DNA from: Phascolarctos cinereus
Lineage: Eukaryota; Chordata; Mammalia; Diprotodontia; Phascolarctidae
NCBI RefSeq assembly: GCF_002099425.1
Contig: NW_018344004.1
Location: 2,817,501-2,881,500 of the forward strand
DNA length: 64,000 bases
Direction of reading: 5' to 3'
The notes under the pieces were generated by a model. The model searched no databases, had not been told where the DNA came from, and worked only from the letters and a program-made list of their open reading frames with translations. The position numbers and the translations under genes are program-made. Below are positions 1-12,312 of this stretch, piece by piece (within the stretch, counting starts at the first letter, position 1; each line of letters opens with the position of its first letter).

Positions 1-815
1 AAAATTTATTAAATGTCTATATATACTAATGCAGTATGCTAACCACTGGAGATAGACAAAACTGAAACAGTCCCTGCCCTCATAGAGCTTATAGGGGCTT
101 GGGTGTGTGGGTGGATGTAACATGAAGTAATTTTGATGAGACAGAGAGAGCCCTAAACAATAAGAGATTGGGGTGAGGGAAGTCTTTATTAGGAAGGTGG
201 CACCTGAGAGGAACGACCACTAAAAGGTGTCAAGGATTCTCAGAAGTCAAGATGATGAGGTTGTGCATCACAGAATGTAGAAAATTCTTGTGCAGACGCA
301 TAGAAACAAGGAGTAGTGTCGGGGAACTGGGGAAATTGAGAAATTGGGGCAACATTTAGTAGTCCAGTTAGACTGGAACATAGAGCTAGTGAAGGGAAGA
401 AGTAATATGGAATAAGTCTGAAAAGAGTTGGGAGACAAATTATGGAGAGCTTTAAACCATCAGACTAATGCATTTGTATTTTATCCTAGAAGCAATGGGG
501 AGTCACAGAAGGTTTATGAGGAGGGAAGGAATATGGTCAAGACTGTGCCTCAAAAAGATTATTTTAGAAGCTGGGTGGAGGATGAGTTAAAGGTGGGAGA
601 GAGGGAAGCAGGGAGACTAGTAAAGGCTCTTGTAATAGTCCAGGTGAGAAATGAAATGTCCTGAATTAAGGTAATGATTATGTGAAGAGGGGACCGATAC
701 AACAGACATTGTGGAAAGAGACTTGACAAGACATCAACTGATTGGATAAGGAAGTGAAGAAGAGAGGAGTCAAGGATAACTTTGAGGTTACAAACAAGAG
801 AACTGGGAGGATAAT
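1..815 (-). repeat. L2 LINE 3' portion, cut by window edge
   Basis: Read on the - strand, the segment ends with the L2 3' terminus (the cacttaataaatttt type) at position 1. Further in lies the internal text resembling 'tattgcaatagcctcctaac'. It is diverged and carries no usable frame. Confidence 0.8.
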
Positions 816-1760
816 GTCAAAAATAACTGACATACACTATTGATTAGAGAAATGAAAATTAAAACAACTCTGAGGTACCACCTATCAGATTGGCTAATAA
901 GACAAAAAAAAAAAGGAAAGTGATGGATGTTAGAGGGGATGTGGGAAAACTGGGACACTAAGGCACTATTGGTAGAGTTGTGAACTGATCCAATCATTCT
1001 GGAGAGCAATTTGGAACTATGGCCAAAGGGCTATAAAACTGTGCATACCCTTTGATCCAACAATACCACTGCTAGGTCTATATCCCAAAAATATGAAAAG
1101 GGGTAAAAGACCTATATGTACAAAATATTTATAGCAGCTCTTTTTGTGGTGGCTAAGAATTGGACATCAAAGGGATGCCCATAAGTTGGCGAATGGCAAA
1201 ACAAAGCTGTGGTATATGATTGTAGTGGAATACTATTGTGCTATAAGAAATGACAGGCAGGATCATTTCAGAAAAACCTGGAAAGACTTAGATGAACTGA
1301 TGCAAAGTGAAGTGAACAGAACAAGGGGAATGTTATACACAGTAACAGCAATATTGCTCAGTGAAGAACTGTGAATGACTTAGCTATTCTTAGCAATACA
1401 ATGATGCAAGAAAATCCCAAAGGACTAATTATGAAGCATACTATCCACCTATCGAGAAAGAACTGATATTATTTGAATGTAGACTGAAGCATGCTATTTT
1501 TCACTTTCTTCCATTAGTTTTTGTTTATTCGAGTCTTCTTGTATATGATTTTTTATATGATTACCCATGTATAACCTTTTTTTACATGATTGCACATGTA
1601 TAACCTATATGTGATTGCTTACCATTTCAGGGAGAAGGCAGAGGAGGAAGGGAGGGAAGGAAGGATAGAATTGGAACTCAAAACTTAAAAAAAACCCAAA
1701 TGTTAAAAAATTATTTTAACATGTAATTGTGGGGGAATAAAATATATTTAAAAATAAAAT
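816..1760 (+). repeat. Marsupial-type L1, ORF2 C-terminus and 3' UTR
   Basis: The conserved end of L1 ORF2 is visible: the translation around 1144-1374 contains WYMIVVEYYCAIRND and WKDLDELMQSEVNRT, an L1 ORF2 C-terminal signature. It is followed by a 3' UTR with a G/A-rich tract, an AATAAA and an A-rich end near 1740-1760. It is strongly 5' truncated and broken by frame loss. Confidence 0.85.
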
Positions 1761-1949
1761 TATTTTTCTTTCTGAGGCAGAAATAGAAATTTAACAGAAA
1801 ATAATATGCTTTAACAGAAATAACATGCTTTGGATACATGTTCTAAGAAATTCACATGATTCTATGATTTGTAATTAAACTAATCTTGAAGTGAAAAAAA
1901 ATGTAAAATGTGGCATTTTTCATAGAGATAGTTTAAGCCCATCATGATT

Positions 1950-2205
1950 GTTGTTCTCATTCAGTCATTTTTCATTCATGTCCAACCCTTTATGACCCCA
2001 TTTGGGGTTTTCTTGGCAAAGATACTAGAGTAGTTTGCCATTTCCTTTTCCAGCTCATTTTTACAGATGAGGAAACTGAGGCAAACCAAATTAAGTGAGT
2101 TGCTCAGGGTCACACAGCTATTAAGTGTCAAAGGCCATATTTGAACTCAGGTCTTCCTGACTCCAAGTCCAACATTCTATCCACTGTGCTACCTGTTCTC
2201 AAATT
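1950..2205 (-). repeat. Mar-1-type CORE-SINE with RTE tail
   Basis: Antisense copy. It starts with the RTE/BovB-like tail (gttctcattcagtcattttt region, then ccccatttggggttttctt), passes through the MIR-like core (gatgaggaaactgaggcaaa) and ends in the tRNA-like head (ctatccactgtgctacct). Confidence 0.9.
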
Positions 2206-2350
2206 ATCTTGTATCAACTTATCTGTCTACATGTTTTAGCCCAAAGTGAGACATAGGCTTCTTGAAGACAAAGACTTTGCTGTTGTTGTTTTAAGGTGCA
2301 ATGCCTTAAAGACAGTAGGCATTTAATAAATATTTGTTGGAGTGGATTGT
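2206..2350 (+). repeat. L2 3' end fragment
   Basis: It ends with aggcatttaataaatatttg, the L2 3' terminus, preceded by a diverged 'gagctccttgaggacaaag'-like segment. Confidence 0.6.
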
Positions 2351-2831
2351 TGAATTGACAAAAAGAAGGAATTTGGGAAGCAGAGCTATCTAATAGGAAA
2401 AGTTTGTTTTGGGAATTGTTGAATTTGATGTGATTACACATCAAAGAGGGTACTCAATAAACAGTTTAAAAAGCTCACTGTAGAATGGAGCAGTACATTT
2501 CTTATTCCTATTTTGGCTCTTATATCCTACCAACTCAATGAGCATGAATAAGTTTTATAATTTCATAAATATCCATAAAGTATAATCTAATTTCCCCAAA
2601 GTTACAGTAATACAGATTTTCCTCCTGTGCCCTGTATGGTGGAGAAATGACTAATGGTTTATGATATTTCAGAATATCAGCTTTGTCTGAGGTAGATACT
2701 GGGGGGAAAAATAAAAAGTCTTCAAAGTTGTGGAATGAAGGTATCCTTTAGCTCTTTTCAAATATTTTAAAGATCTATTATCTATTATCTCTATATATTA
2801 ACCACAAAAGACACTTGAAATGGCATGTAAC
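2351..2831. other. AT-rich sequence, nothing recognised
   Basis: No coding signature, RNA gene or identifiable repeat was seen here. Confidence 0.6.
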
Positions 2832-2998
2832 AGGTCAGCTTAGGTGGCACAGTGGACAAAGCACCAACCCTGGATTCAGGAGGACCTGAGTTCAAATCTG
2901 ACCTCAGACATGTAACACTTACTAGCTGTGTGACTCTGGGCAAGTCACTTAACCCCATTGCCTAACCAAAAAAAACAAAAACAAAAACAAAAGAAATG
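2832..2998 (+). repeat. tRNA-headed poly(A) SINE (WSINE1/SINE-1 type)
   Basis: Head taggtggcacagtggacaaa, B-box-like gagttcaaatct, then the conserved ctgggcaagtcacttaaccc. It ends in an A-rich tail (2968-2995), as in L1-mobilised marsupial SINEs. Confidence 0.9.
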
Positions 2999-3906
2999 AC
3001 ATGTAACAATGGGCCTTTATGAGCAAGAGAACTAGAAATAGAATGAGTCTTATATCCACTGTTCTGCCTTCTAAGCAACACTTTTACTCAGCATGAGAAA
3101 ATAAAATTTATTGAGTTAAAACTTTACTAAAATAGTCTGAGGTTTCTAAAACTCAAGTATAATCTCCTCTCTGGTTGGGAAATACCTAAACACAATGCAG
3201 TGTTCATGAGAGCCCTAAGTAACTATTGTCTGATGCTGACAAAGAAATCTCTTTCCTTTAAATGAAACTTGGCTGAATGGTGGAACACACACTATCATAA
3301 TACCTATCATTGAGTGAAAATGCATTTGTGAGCAAATCTGGTCCTGCCTGGCAACCGTTTCTAGGCAAAAGGTGGCAGAGAGCCAGCTGCTGCTACCTCA
3401 CAGTAGGCTTTCACCTTCAGCTGAACAACCCATGTAGGACTGATATCTTCCTTGGATTATTTGGATCCCATTATATAAGGTAAAATATCTTTTAACAGCT
3501 GTTAAGATACTAAATTCTTTACCTTTTATTGACTGACACAATAAAAAAAGAGAATTTTATTGCTTTTTGCTCCTAGCTATGAGTGTACTGTAACTATTTC
3601 TAACTGCATGAGATACAATGGCTTAATGTTTCAAAAATCTAACATGTATATCCCTGTCCTTCAAGACTAGAAGCACACTTTTAAAAAAAACACGTGTTCT
3701 AATACCCTAAGACCCAGTGATTACGAGATCATACCAGCAGAATAACACAATAGTACCTTTTAACTCATAACTTGAAAGTACAAGTTGTGCCCCCTTACAT
3801 GACTATTCCTGACCTATTCCATTCCTCACTCTGCCTCTTCCCTTCTTTCAGCTTATATTTCCAATCTCCTGAGCCAGCTCTGCCCTTCAACCCCCTAACC
3901 CCCCAC

Positions 3907-3908
<2 letters not shown>
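2999..3908. other. Apparently unique sequence
   Basis: No known exon was recognised. A block at 3330-3480 is more GC-rich and ends in tatataag followed by gtaaaa, readable as either a TATA box or a weak donor. There is no further support for a gene. Confidence 0.5.
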
Positions 3909-3975
<67 letters not shown>

Positions 3976-3976
3976 G
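3909..3976. repeat. (CA)n microsatellite
   Basis: About 30 uninterrupted CA units end in a short TA run. The long pure tract suggests a length-polymorphic locus. Confidence 0.97.
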
Positions 3977-4254
3977 AGTGCTGACAGTGGCCTAGTAAAA
4001 GCTGCCAGAGGAAAGAATATAGGAACTGTGCTAGAGGGAAAAGCAGAGAGGCCCTATTGTGAGTGTGGAGTCAGGGTTAGGCCAGGGTAAATGGCACTCA
4101 GGAACCTTGGTCAATGTGATGGACAATACCTCCTGATACCAGTTGGCATCAACCCCATTTTTTTCTCCTGAAAAAATAAAGCACTGTTTTTCTATGGTTA
4201 TATCACATAAAATATTTGTGTGGGTATATGTAAATATATACACACATCCATTCA

Positions 4255-4490
4255 TATAGAAAGAGTCAATGTAGTATAATAGATAGAGTGTTGGGCCTGA
4301 AGACTTAGGTTCAAATCCTACCTCTAACACTTCCTAGCGCTACATGTGACCTGAATAAGTCACAAGCTCTCCTTATGCCTCAGGCTACTCCCTAGGGGTT
4401 AACTACTAAGTCATAGACAGCTTAGTGAAAGAAATTGTCACACTGGTAGTTTCCTACACTGATGAAATCACAGATCCTTTGCATTTTCAT
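4255..4490 (+). repeat. SINE with MIR-like head and distinct tail
   Basis: The head (agtataatagatagagtgtt, then gttcaaatcctacct) is MIR/THER1-like. The 3' half (cttagtgaaag ... gatgaaatcacagatcc) is not the usual MIR end. A similar end occurs on the RTE remnant near 39590-39617, suggesting an RTE-mobilised SINE subfamily (possibly the MAR4 kind). Confidence 0.6.
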
Positions 4491-5689
4491 ATGTAAATAT
4501 CAAACATGGTAAAGCGTGTGTGATTATATCATCCTTGAACACAGAGTCAAAAACCCGGGGACTTACCCAAAACTGACACCTAGTATATGGTTGTCAGCAA
4601 AATATACATGATCTACTCATACAAAATATATCTATAAATGTCTATGTGTATGACCGTGGGCAAATCACGATTTCCACAAGCAAATTAAGGTTCAGACACA
4701 CATCTAAAATAATTGCTCTTTGCTGAAGCTTTTACAAATGTTTCTTATCAGAATTAGATGTTAAATCTTCAAAGAATAGTCATTCTATCCAGGTTTCAAT
4801 ATTTCCCATTTGCTTCCTTTGCAATGCACCTTTACTTTGTACTTTGTAAAGTTCAAAACTTTTAAACCATAATTTGGTCCACTTAAAAGAAGACTGGATT
4901 TTAATTTTGTGGAAGCTCTCTCATTCTCTGTAAAGTAGTAAGAACTTCTTAAGGCTAAAAACCATGCAGGTTATATTGTCATGTCATGCATGTGTATACT
5001 ACATGTAGATACATGTATGGGCAGTATACACACTGGTCAAGATCTGAGAGTATGTTGTATTGTTATATTCTATGTAAATTGCTATTAAAATAAGTTTTAT
5101 ACTATGGATGGTAAGAGCACCATTTACTCATTGAAAATGTATAAGAACTGACTTTCTCTTACGCTGTTTATAGTTTACATTGAATTCAGAAACTTACTTT
5201 AAAATCTGCAAAAAAAAAGCATCACATTGAATTGTTGCTATTTTCATTGAAAATTTTCATTGTTGTTTATTTGATTCAGTTCCTCCTGACAGAAGCTTTT
5301 GATTTCTGAAGAGGACCAATGCCCTCGGTTCTATTGTTGTGGTGATTTTTGGTGAATAGATACCTACTCTTAGGACTTTGTTTATCCAGCTAGCATCACA
5401 TAAAATAAAAGCACATGACCGATAGAGTGCTACCTTAGTTAAAAATCTCAGTCTAAGGGGAAAAAAAGGTTAATTCTCCAACTCAGAAACTTATATATGC
5501 TTATATATCAAAGAGAAAAAAAAGTCAAGAAGTCCAATAAAGTAAGAATGAATAAAAGTTTGAGATACAATAAATACTTCTGACTAGCCAGTGCTGGACA
5601 TGTCTGAGATTCTGAACTTTCTAACACTTCAGCTGCCTTTGTCGCTAACAACAATTACATTCATATGCCACGAATTGTTTCTCTGTTTC
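4491..5689. other. AT-rich sequence, mostly unrecognised
   Basis: No exon was recognised. A short piece at 5300-5335 (tgaagaggaccaatgccctc) resembles a segment of a marsupial interspersed repeat but is too short to classify. Confidence 0.5.
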
Positions 5690-6225
5690 CCAGCTGATGG
5701 GGACTAACATCCTTAGTTTCCAGGTCTTTGCCACTATAAAGAACTGATATATTTGTATATATGTGGGTCGTTTTCCTCTTTCTTTGAACTCTTTAAAAAA
5801 AAAACAAAACAAAAAACAGGCCATGTAGTGTTATCGCTGAGTTAAAGGGTATGTACAGTTTAATGCCTTTAGGGGCATAGTTCCAATTTGATTTCCAGAA
5901 TCACTATGCAATTAAGTCATAGCTCCACCAACAGTGCATTAATGTTATGTTTTCCCACAGCCACTCCAACAATTGTAATTTTCCTTCTTTGTCATCTTTG
6001 TCAATCTTTATCAGAAAAACTTGCTACAAAGATTTTGTTCCCCAGTTAATTGTTTGCCTTCTAATTCTCACTGCGTTGGTTTTGCTTGAGTTTTTAAAAT
6101 TCTTATGTAATCAAAATTTCTATTTTATCTTTTGTGATCTTATCTGTCTCTAGTTTGGCTATGAACTCTTCCCCATCCATGGCTGAGAAAGGTATTTTGT
6201 TTCTCATTCCTCTAATTTATGTAAC
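5690..6225 (-). repeat. Marsupial L1 3' region, antisense, internally deleted
   Basis: It contains antisense L1 segments: gttaaagggtatgtacagtt, catagttccaatttgatttc and ctccaccaacagtgcattaa, then ggctatgaactcttccccat. These lie closer together than in a full L1, which implies an internal deletion. Confidence 0.75.
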
Positions 6226-6470
6226 TTAGATGGTGCAATGTATAGAGTGATAGGCCTGGAGTCAGAAAAACCTAAGTTCAAATCTAGACTCAGACACTTT
6301 ATAACTGCGCTACCCTGGGCAAGTGACTTAGCTTCTTTTTGCCTCAGTTTTCTCAACTGTAAGATGGGGCTAATAACAGCACCTACCTCCCAGGATTGTC
6401 ACGAGGATCAGCTGAGGTAATATTTGTAAGGTGCCTACTATGTGTTAAGTGTTATATAAATTGTTACATC
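6226..6470 (+). repeat. THER1/MIR CORE-SINE, near full length
   Basis: Head at 6232 (gtgcaatgtatagagtgata), B-box gttcaaatctag, CORE (gcctcagttttctcaactgt), then the 3' part with taacagcacctacctccca and a diverged end. Confidence 0.9.
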
Positions 6471-6529
6471 AACGCTATCATTTTGTATCTAAGCCATCTA
6501 TTGATGATCTAATGTCATGATAGAAATTA

Positions 6530-7400
6530 AACTGAGGCACAAGCTGTGAGCTCTGTTAATTTATTAACAAAGTATAAATTTGCCAGTAAGCAGGGTCTCA
6601 GCCTCCCAAGCAAGCTAAGACCTTGAATGAGGGCTGACAGGTCATTCTTATAGAAAAAAGGAGGAGCATACAAAAAACAGAAGGCATCATCATAAATGGG
6701 GAAGACAGTACAATTGGTTGCAAAGTCAGAAGCATCACAAGTGTGATGGAACAATATGATTAGTTGGAAATAGGGAATGCAGAGCCAGCAACAACCCCTC
6801 CTTCCATCTTGCTGCCTGGGAATTCTGATTGATTTAGTTCACCTGCAAGAATAATTAATAATATAATAGATAACAAATATCCTCTGTACAAGGTCAGCTA
6901 GTAGTCTAGAGATAACAGGTTGCTTTGAATTAAAGTGATTTAGAGGTGTAAAAAAGAAACTGAGAAGTCTTTCTTGGAAAAGAAACCAACTTTCATTAAG
7001 GGAAACAAAGGTTGTGGTCTATAGTCCACCCAGTATGGTGTGAGACCCTGAGATACAAGATTCACAGTTATTTATAGTTCTCTTGATTCACGCATGGTAC
7101 AAATGGGCTAGTTATGTTGTAAATGGTCATTGCCCTTTTACTGAAGTGGGCTTTTGGCTCAAGCAGGGCCCTTTGACATTGTCAGTTCAGGGAAGCTCAT
7201 TATGTTTTAATATAAAGATGATTAAATGATTACACACTTTATAATAATTATAGTTATATTCCTTAGGTCAACTAACACAGGAATTTCCCTAGGACTATAT
7301 CATACTTTGGTTAGACACAGATTTTCCCTGGATCTATATTCTTCCTACAGATCACCCAGTTACTTCTTATTCTATAAAGATAATTACAACTGACAAATGA
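6530..7400 (-). repeat. Possible LTR-type fossil (unclassified)
   Basis: A block of sequence with no LINE or SINE text. Read on the - strand, it ends in a region with an AATAAA-like signal followed by a terminal cagttt-type edge, as in LTRs. No internal gene is seen, the family is not recognised, and it is clearly old and broken. Boundaries are rough. Confidence 0.25.
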
Positions 7401-9094
7401 CTATAAAGCAAAGCACTCAAAGCATTGATTAGTGATCTTTCCCATTTCATAGGGAAACTAAAATTTTAAACTTAACTCAGAGAAGAATGAACTTAGAAAC
7501 CTATAAACTTCTGAACTTAATTCAGACAAAGCAACATGATTTAGCCAGTTAAATAAAATGTCAGCAATGACATCAAATAGAATCAATTATAAAACAGGAT
7601 CATTTTGTAACTTTCTCACTAAATCAGATATTGATTATCACAAACTTCTTGTTGTCTCATAGGGTTGTTGCTTTCTGTTTGGCCCCTTCAAGTTTTCAGG
7701 GAATTCAGTGCTTGGGTAAGGTTTACCACTGTCCTAATATTTTAATTCTCCTTGCCCTTCTTTTCTCCTCATTTCACCTAATACCATATTTTCTATCTTT
7801 TCACTCATTCCTGCCACGTACTTTTGTCCTTGTGGCCAATCCATTATTTTCTCAGAGGCTCTACTTGGATTTATATGGAGGTGCCCTCTCTTCTGGGTCT
7901 GCTTCTCAGGCTTGCATCAGTCTGTAGTATTTCTTCATTCTGTTTGGCATTTTCTTCTATTTGCTTATGTCTCCGGCCTCTCTTTCTGGACTGAGGCTTT
8001 GTTCCTGTGTCAGATTCTGCTCTTGCATGGAATGAGTAGACTCTCCTTGGTCATGGATGTGGTTACTGAGAGTTCTGGCTTTCTACTGATGGATGACCTG
8101 GGGGTTGGGCTTGGCCCCTCTCTGCCTCCTTCTTGGATAGTATCAAACCTAGAGTTGCTCTCATCCCCCTTGTTGTGAATCTGACAGGACCCATACTGTA
8201 GTCTGTGCCTCCTGCAAGACCGCAAGTGCTTTGCTTCCTCGGTGCTGCCCTGGCTCTTTGTCCCAGTGTGGTTCTTCTATGGCTCAGACCATGGGCTTCA
8301 TGGGTGCTGGCCTGCCTGGGTGCTGGCCTGCCTGGATGCTGAATCTGCATCCTGCTGTGGCTCAAGTGCAAGCTGCTGGAGTCGGGCCTGTCCCTGTCCC
8401 TTGCTTTGCCTCAGGTAGGGCTATCTGGTGCCAAGCCCCCTGGGCATGAGTCTAACCCTGAGTGAGGCATTGCTCTGTTGCTGTCTTATGCTTTCAGTGC
8501 CCACTGTTTGCAAGCCTTCTTTCCATCCACTGTGACCTGTCTCCATTCAGGCCTCCACAGGAATCTGACAATGTGTAGCCCTGGACTGGATGAAGGAGTT
8601 TATAGCTGTTTCTCTTTGGTTTTCTTTATCATTGAACCTACCACTGGGATGCTTGGGGAGTGGAGTGGGTAGGGATCTGGGCTCCTTTAGGTCCTAATGC
8701 AAAGTCATCTTTCCACAATTTTCTGCATCTTGTTCTTTTCCTATTTTTGATGAGTTTCAAAATCCCCATCAAACATTTTGAGGGCCAGTCATTATGCTGC
8801 TATTATGTTGTATATTTAGTTCTGTGGATCAGCACATATAGGATAAAAAGCTTGCGTACAATAATTGAAGAAAAGCATTGGGATGTAATTCATCTTCTGT
8901 AGACTTACTGAAAGCACCTGTAGGACAACTCCAGTGGCATATAGGGCAAGAGGAATGGTCTTCATCTCATCCTCTTCCCATGTGGTTTAAATTTCTTCCG
9001 CGAGGTCTCTATATGTTAAAAACAACAACAACAACTTCATTTCATGTAGTTTTGAGATTGTGAGTACTTAGTATAACAATATCTATTTAAAACT
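7401..9094. other. Unclassified sequence with a GC-rich portion
   Basis: The 8000-8700 part is GC-richer with overlapping short open frames on both strands, none resembling a known protein. A 16-base motif (gggtgctggcctgcct) is repeated directly around 8298-8334. It may be an unrecognised old repeat. Confidence 0.4.
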
Positions 9095-9352
9095 ATTGTT
9101 CTTAATTAATGATAGCAGGCATTTATATAGCACTTTAAGATTTGCAAAGTGCTTCAGAAACAACTCATTTCATCCTCAACAACCCTAGGAGGTAGTTGCT
9201 ATTATTATCCACATTTTGCAGATGAAAAGACTGAGGCAAATAGAGGTTAAGTTACTTGCCCAGGGTCACACAGTTTCTAGTAAGTGTCTGAGGCCTGATT
9301 TGAATTCAGGTCTTCCTGACTCCAGATCCAGCACTCTATCCACTAAACCATA
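9095..9352 (-). repeat. MIR/THER1-type SINE, antisense
   Basis: Antisense order: tatagcactttaagatttgc, cattttgcagatgaaaagac, ggtcacacagtttctagtaa, then cactctatccactaaacc. Confidence 0.88.
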
Positions 9353-9384
9353 AAAATGGAGTACATTTTTATGAATCAATGTTA

Positions 9385-9665
9385 CATTGCCAACTGGGTG
9401 GCAGTGGATAGAGCATCTGACGTGAGGTCAGGACCTGAGTTCAAATCTGGCCTCAGACACTTAATAGCTGGGCTACCCTGGACAAGTCACTTAACCTCTA
9501 TTTGCCTCAGTTTCCTCATCTATAAAATGCAGATAATAGCACCTATGTCCCAGGGTTATTGTAAGGGTCAAATAAGAAAATAATGTTAAAATGCTTAGCA
9601 CAGTGCCTGGTACACAGTAAACACTATATAATTGCTAGTTATCAATATTATTATTATTATTATCA
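9385..9665 (+). repeat. THER1/MIR SINE ending in ATT repeats
   Basis: Head ggcagtggatagagcatctg, CORE tttgcctcagtttcctcatc, end gcacagtgcctggtacacag, then an (ATT)n tail at 9645-9680. Confidence 0.9.
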
Positions 9666-9734
9666 TTATTATTATTATCATCTTTACAGAAATTTCTATC
9701 CCAGTAAAATCTATTTACTGAATTTTTTTTGGGG

Positions 9735-9850
9735 GGGGTGAGGCAATCGGATCCCAGGGTCACACAGCTAGTAAGTGTTAGGTGTCTGAGGCTGGATTCG
9801 AACTGACTCCAAGGCCAGAGCTCTATTCACTGAGCCACCTAGCTGCCCCT
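9735..9850 (-). repeat. tRNA-headed SINE, antisense
   Basis: It begins with a T/G-rich run (the antisense poly(A) side, from 9720). It contains ggtcacacagctagtaagtg and ends with gagccacctagctgcccc. Confidence 0.85.
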
Positions 9851-10999
9851 ATTTACTGAATTCTTAAGGCTATTATCAAATTTGTATTTGTATTACAAGA
9901 ATTTTTCATCTGCTCATTTTAGAGGACAGAGAGCTTCTGGTATGTGATTCTAGATGCCTAAACATGTCTTCATAGGTATCTGGTAAGCGCTACATTTTTG
10001 GTATCAGCAATGATTATATTGCATAGTTTCCACTATATCACTGTATGACTTGCATTAATCAATGAGAGCTCCTAAATTACCTTTCTGTATATATATGTTG
10101 GCAACAACCTAATCTTGTATCACTATCATAAATAAACCTCTGTTTCTATATCCAAATTTATATGATAGATATTTGTTCAATGTTTCTTTGTTGATATATT
10201 GTTAGTTAAGTGACATGTGGATTTCACTCATAGAATGCCTCTTGATTCTACTCTTGGATCTTAACTATTATCTAGATTTTGTTCAAGGATAAATCACTTT
10301 TAATTACACTCAATTATTGCTTTGGGACATGAGATGCTTAATTTTTCATTTGTTTATCATGGGTTCTTCTTCCTCACTAAGGAGGACCTGGCCATCTTTC
10401 TATAGCTACCTTGTCATGACAAACTTGTGTTTCTTAACATTAGGTCCCATTTGTTAGCCATTTTGCTGTACCAAATTATACCTTTCAACTGGTATTGTAT
10501 AGCTGTTAATTGCTCTGTGTTATTCCATTAAGCTTTGACTTCAGGGTTCCAGGTAGCCTTTTAGTACACATAGCCTCAGCTGTGGAAGCTTTCATGCTCA
10601 GTAGGTCTTGTCCAAAGAAGAGCAAGTTATTTGTAAGTATTACCATCATCCCTTGGTTCAATTTGCTGTCCAGCTTCAAGTGCAAATCCTTCCTTGGAAT
10701 GCATTAAGTGTAAAATACATTTACACTTTCCAAGTCCAAATGACATGTTGGAGACATAGCACTGGAGAAGCTCCTGTGAAATGAGGTAGTAAACTGTTTG
10801 ATGTATTTTTCAGTAGATCTTTAACTAGATATAATATATGTATATCAAGTGGTTAATATAGTGCTTTGGTAAGATTCTCTCTTTGCCTTGCAAATCACAC
10901 TTGGTTCTATTCAGAAGGGATGATAATGGTGTTAAGGCTAAGCATAGGCATAGGCCAGGCATAACCACAGCAAACTTAAACTGTCCTGGTGAGTATCAT
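9851..10999. other. AT-rich sequence, nothing recognised
   Basis: No exon, RNA gene or identifiable repeat was seen. It is probably diverged transposon-derived DNA. Confidence 0.5.
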
Positions 11000-11216
11000 G
11001 TTTTATATTTTATGGGTCAGCTAACTATGGTCCAATGGCCAAATATCAGCCAGTGTCTATTTTTGCACAGTTAACAGAAAAGAATGGTTTTTACATTCTT
11101 AAATACAATAAAATTTTATTTCAACATGTAAAAATTATTCTTAGTTTATAGGCATGCAAAAATAGGTGGTTGGCCACATGTGGTCTGCAGGTCATATTTT
11201 GCAGACTTCTATTTTA
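11000..11216. mobile_element. hAT-type DNA transposon fragment
   Basis: The left end gggtcagctaactatggtcc and right end tttgcagacttct resemble the 'cagggtcggcaaactacggc' terminal inverted repeats of Charlie-group hAT elements. The internal part (ttttgcacagttaacagaaa) is short and non-coding, hence non-autonomous. Confidence 0.55.
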
Positions 11217-12084
11217 CATCTATTGTTCTTGACAGTATTCTGTTGTGGTGTGTTTTAAATAGTGCACAGATTTCCATGGGAACGTCAAATATTCTAGTGT
11301 TTCCCACTATGCTTATATCTCCAGTATTTTATATATTTGCTGTATATGACTAAGCCATGAGTGAGGAAATTAGGCAAAAGCTTTGTGATAATCAAAAAAG
11401 GTGGTATAAATATTATGGTGTTTTTCAGTGGCTAATTAAAAAATTATTGAATCATTTATAGCTGCTCTATACACCACTTTCTGATCAACGGTTTTGTTCC
11501 TTGGTGTTTCCTGTGTTTATAGATTTTATAAGTAATACAAACTTTGAATGATTTGTATAAAGTATATAAAAATGTAATTGGCTTCTATTCAGAAGTGTTC
11601 TTATATTTTGGTAATAAATATGTGATACCGTCTGTTAAGAAAGATGGAATGAGGCTTGCGTCAGAGAAAGCAGGTACTATTAAATCATGTGCTATTATGA
11701 AGCATTTGAGCCAATGATTAAGGATTTTTTCTGCTCCTGCCACTTTCTAGTTTTGCAGGAAAACCAAAATTTCAATAACTTCCCTCATGTAACCAATTCT
11801 GTTGCTTATTACATTCAAGCTACACCAACTTTTGTTTCATGTTTAATCCAAAACCTGTTTTTGTTTCTGTTGAACTTCTTTTACCAATCAGAAATTTCCC
11901 ACTTTTTCCTTCTTAGGGAGTTTGCTCTCTTCTCTAATTTCTTTGCTTCTCAAGTTCTATAGTTTAGCTTTCATCTCTATATTATAGCATAGATTGATAT
12001 TGAATTGTTTATCTCATTCTTTGGTCTTCAGCTCCTCCTATCACCTTGAACTTGCAGCTTTTGCCCTCACTTGGTGACAGAGAC
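11217..12084. other. AT-rich sequence, nothing recognised
   Basis: Short open frames only. No protein family or RNA gene was recognised. Confidence 0.5.
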
Positions 12085-12312
12085 AGCTAGGTGGCATGGT
12101 AGATGAGCGCTGGCCTTAGTGTCCAAAACATAGCCTGCCTCAGGCATTTACAGACTCTGTGACACTTAGCAAGTCTTAACTACCCTGTTCCTCAGTTTCC
12201 TCATTTGCAAAATGAGTATATTAGTAGTACCTACCTCAAAGGGTTGTCATAAAGATTAAATAAGATTATATTTTTAAAGAGGTACATAAAGGTTAGTTAT
12301 TGTTATTAATGA
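12085..12312 (+). repeat. THER1/MIR SINE
   Basis: Head cagctaggtggcatggtaga, CORE cctcagtttcctcatttgca, 3' part gtacctacctcaaagggttg. Confidence 0.88.

Noticed and set aside
1144-1374. 76-codon plus-strand frame with protein-like text
   Set aside because: It is the C-terminus of L1 ORF2, part of a 5'-truncated L1, not a gene.
3330-3480. Possible promoter or exon ending at tatataag/gtaaaa
   Set aside because: There is only one ambiguous signal and no supporting elements.
3772-3984. Frame with a long Thr-His run
   Set aside because: It is a translation of the CA microsatellite.
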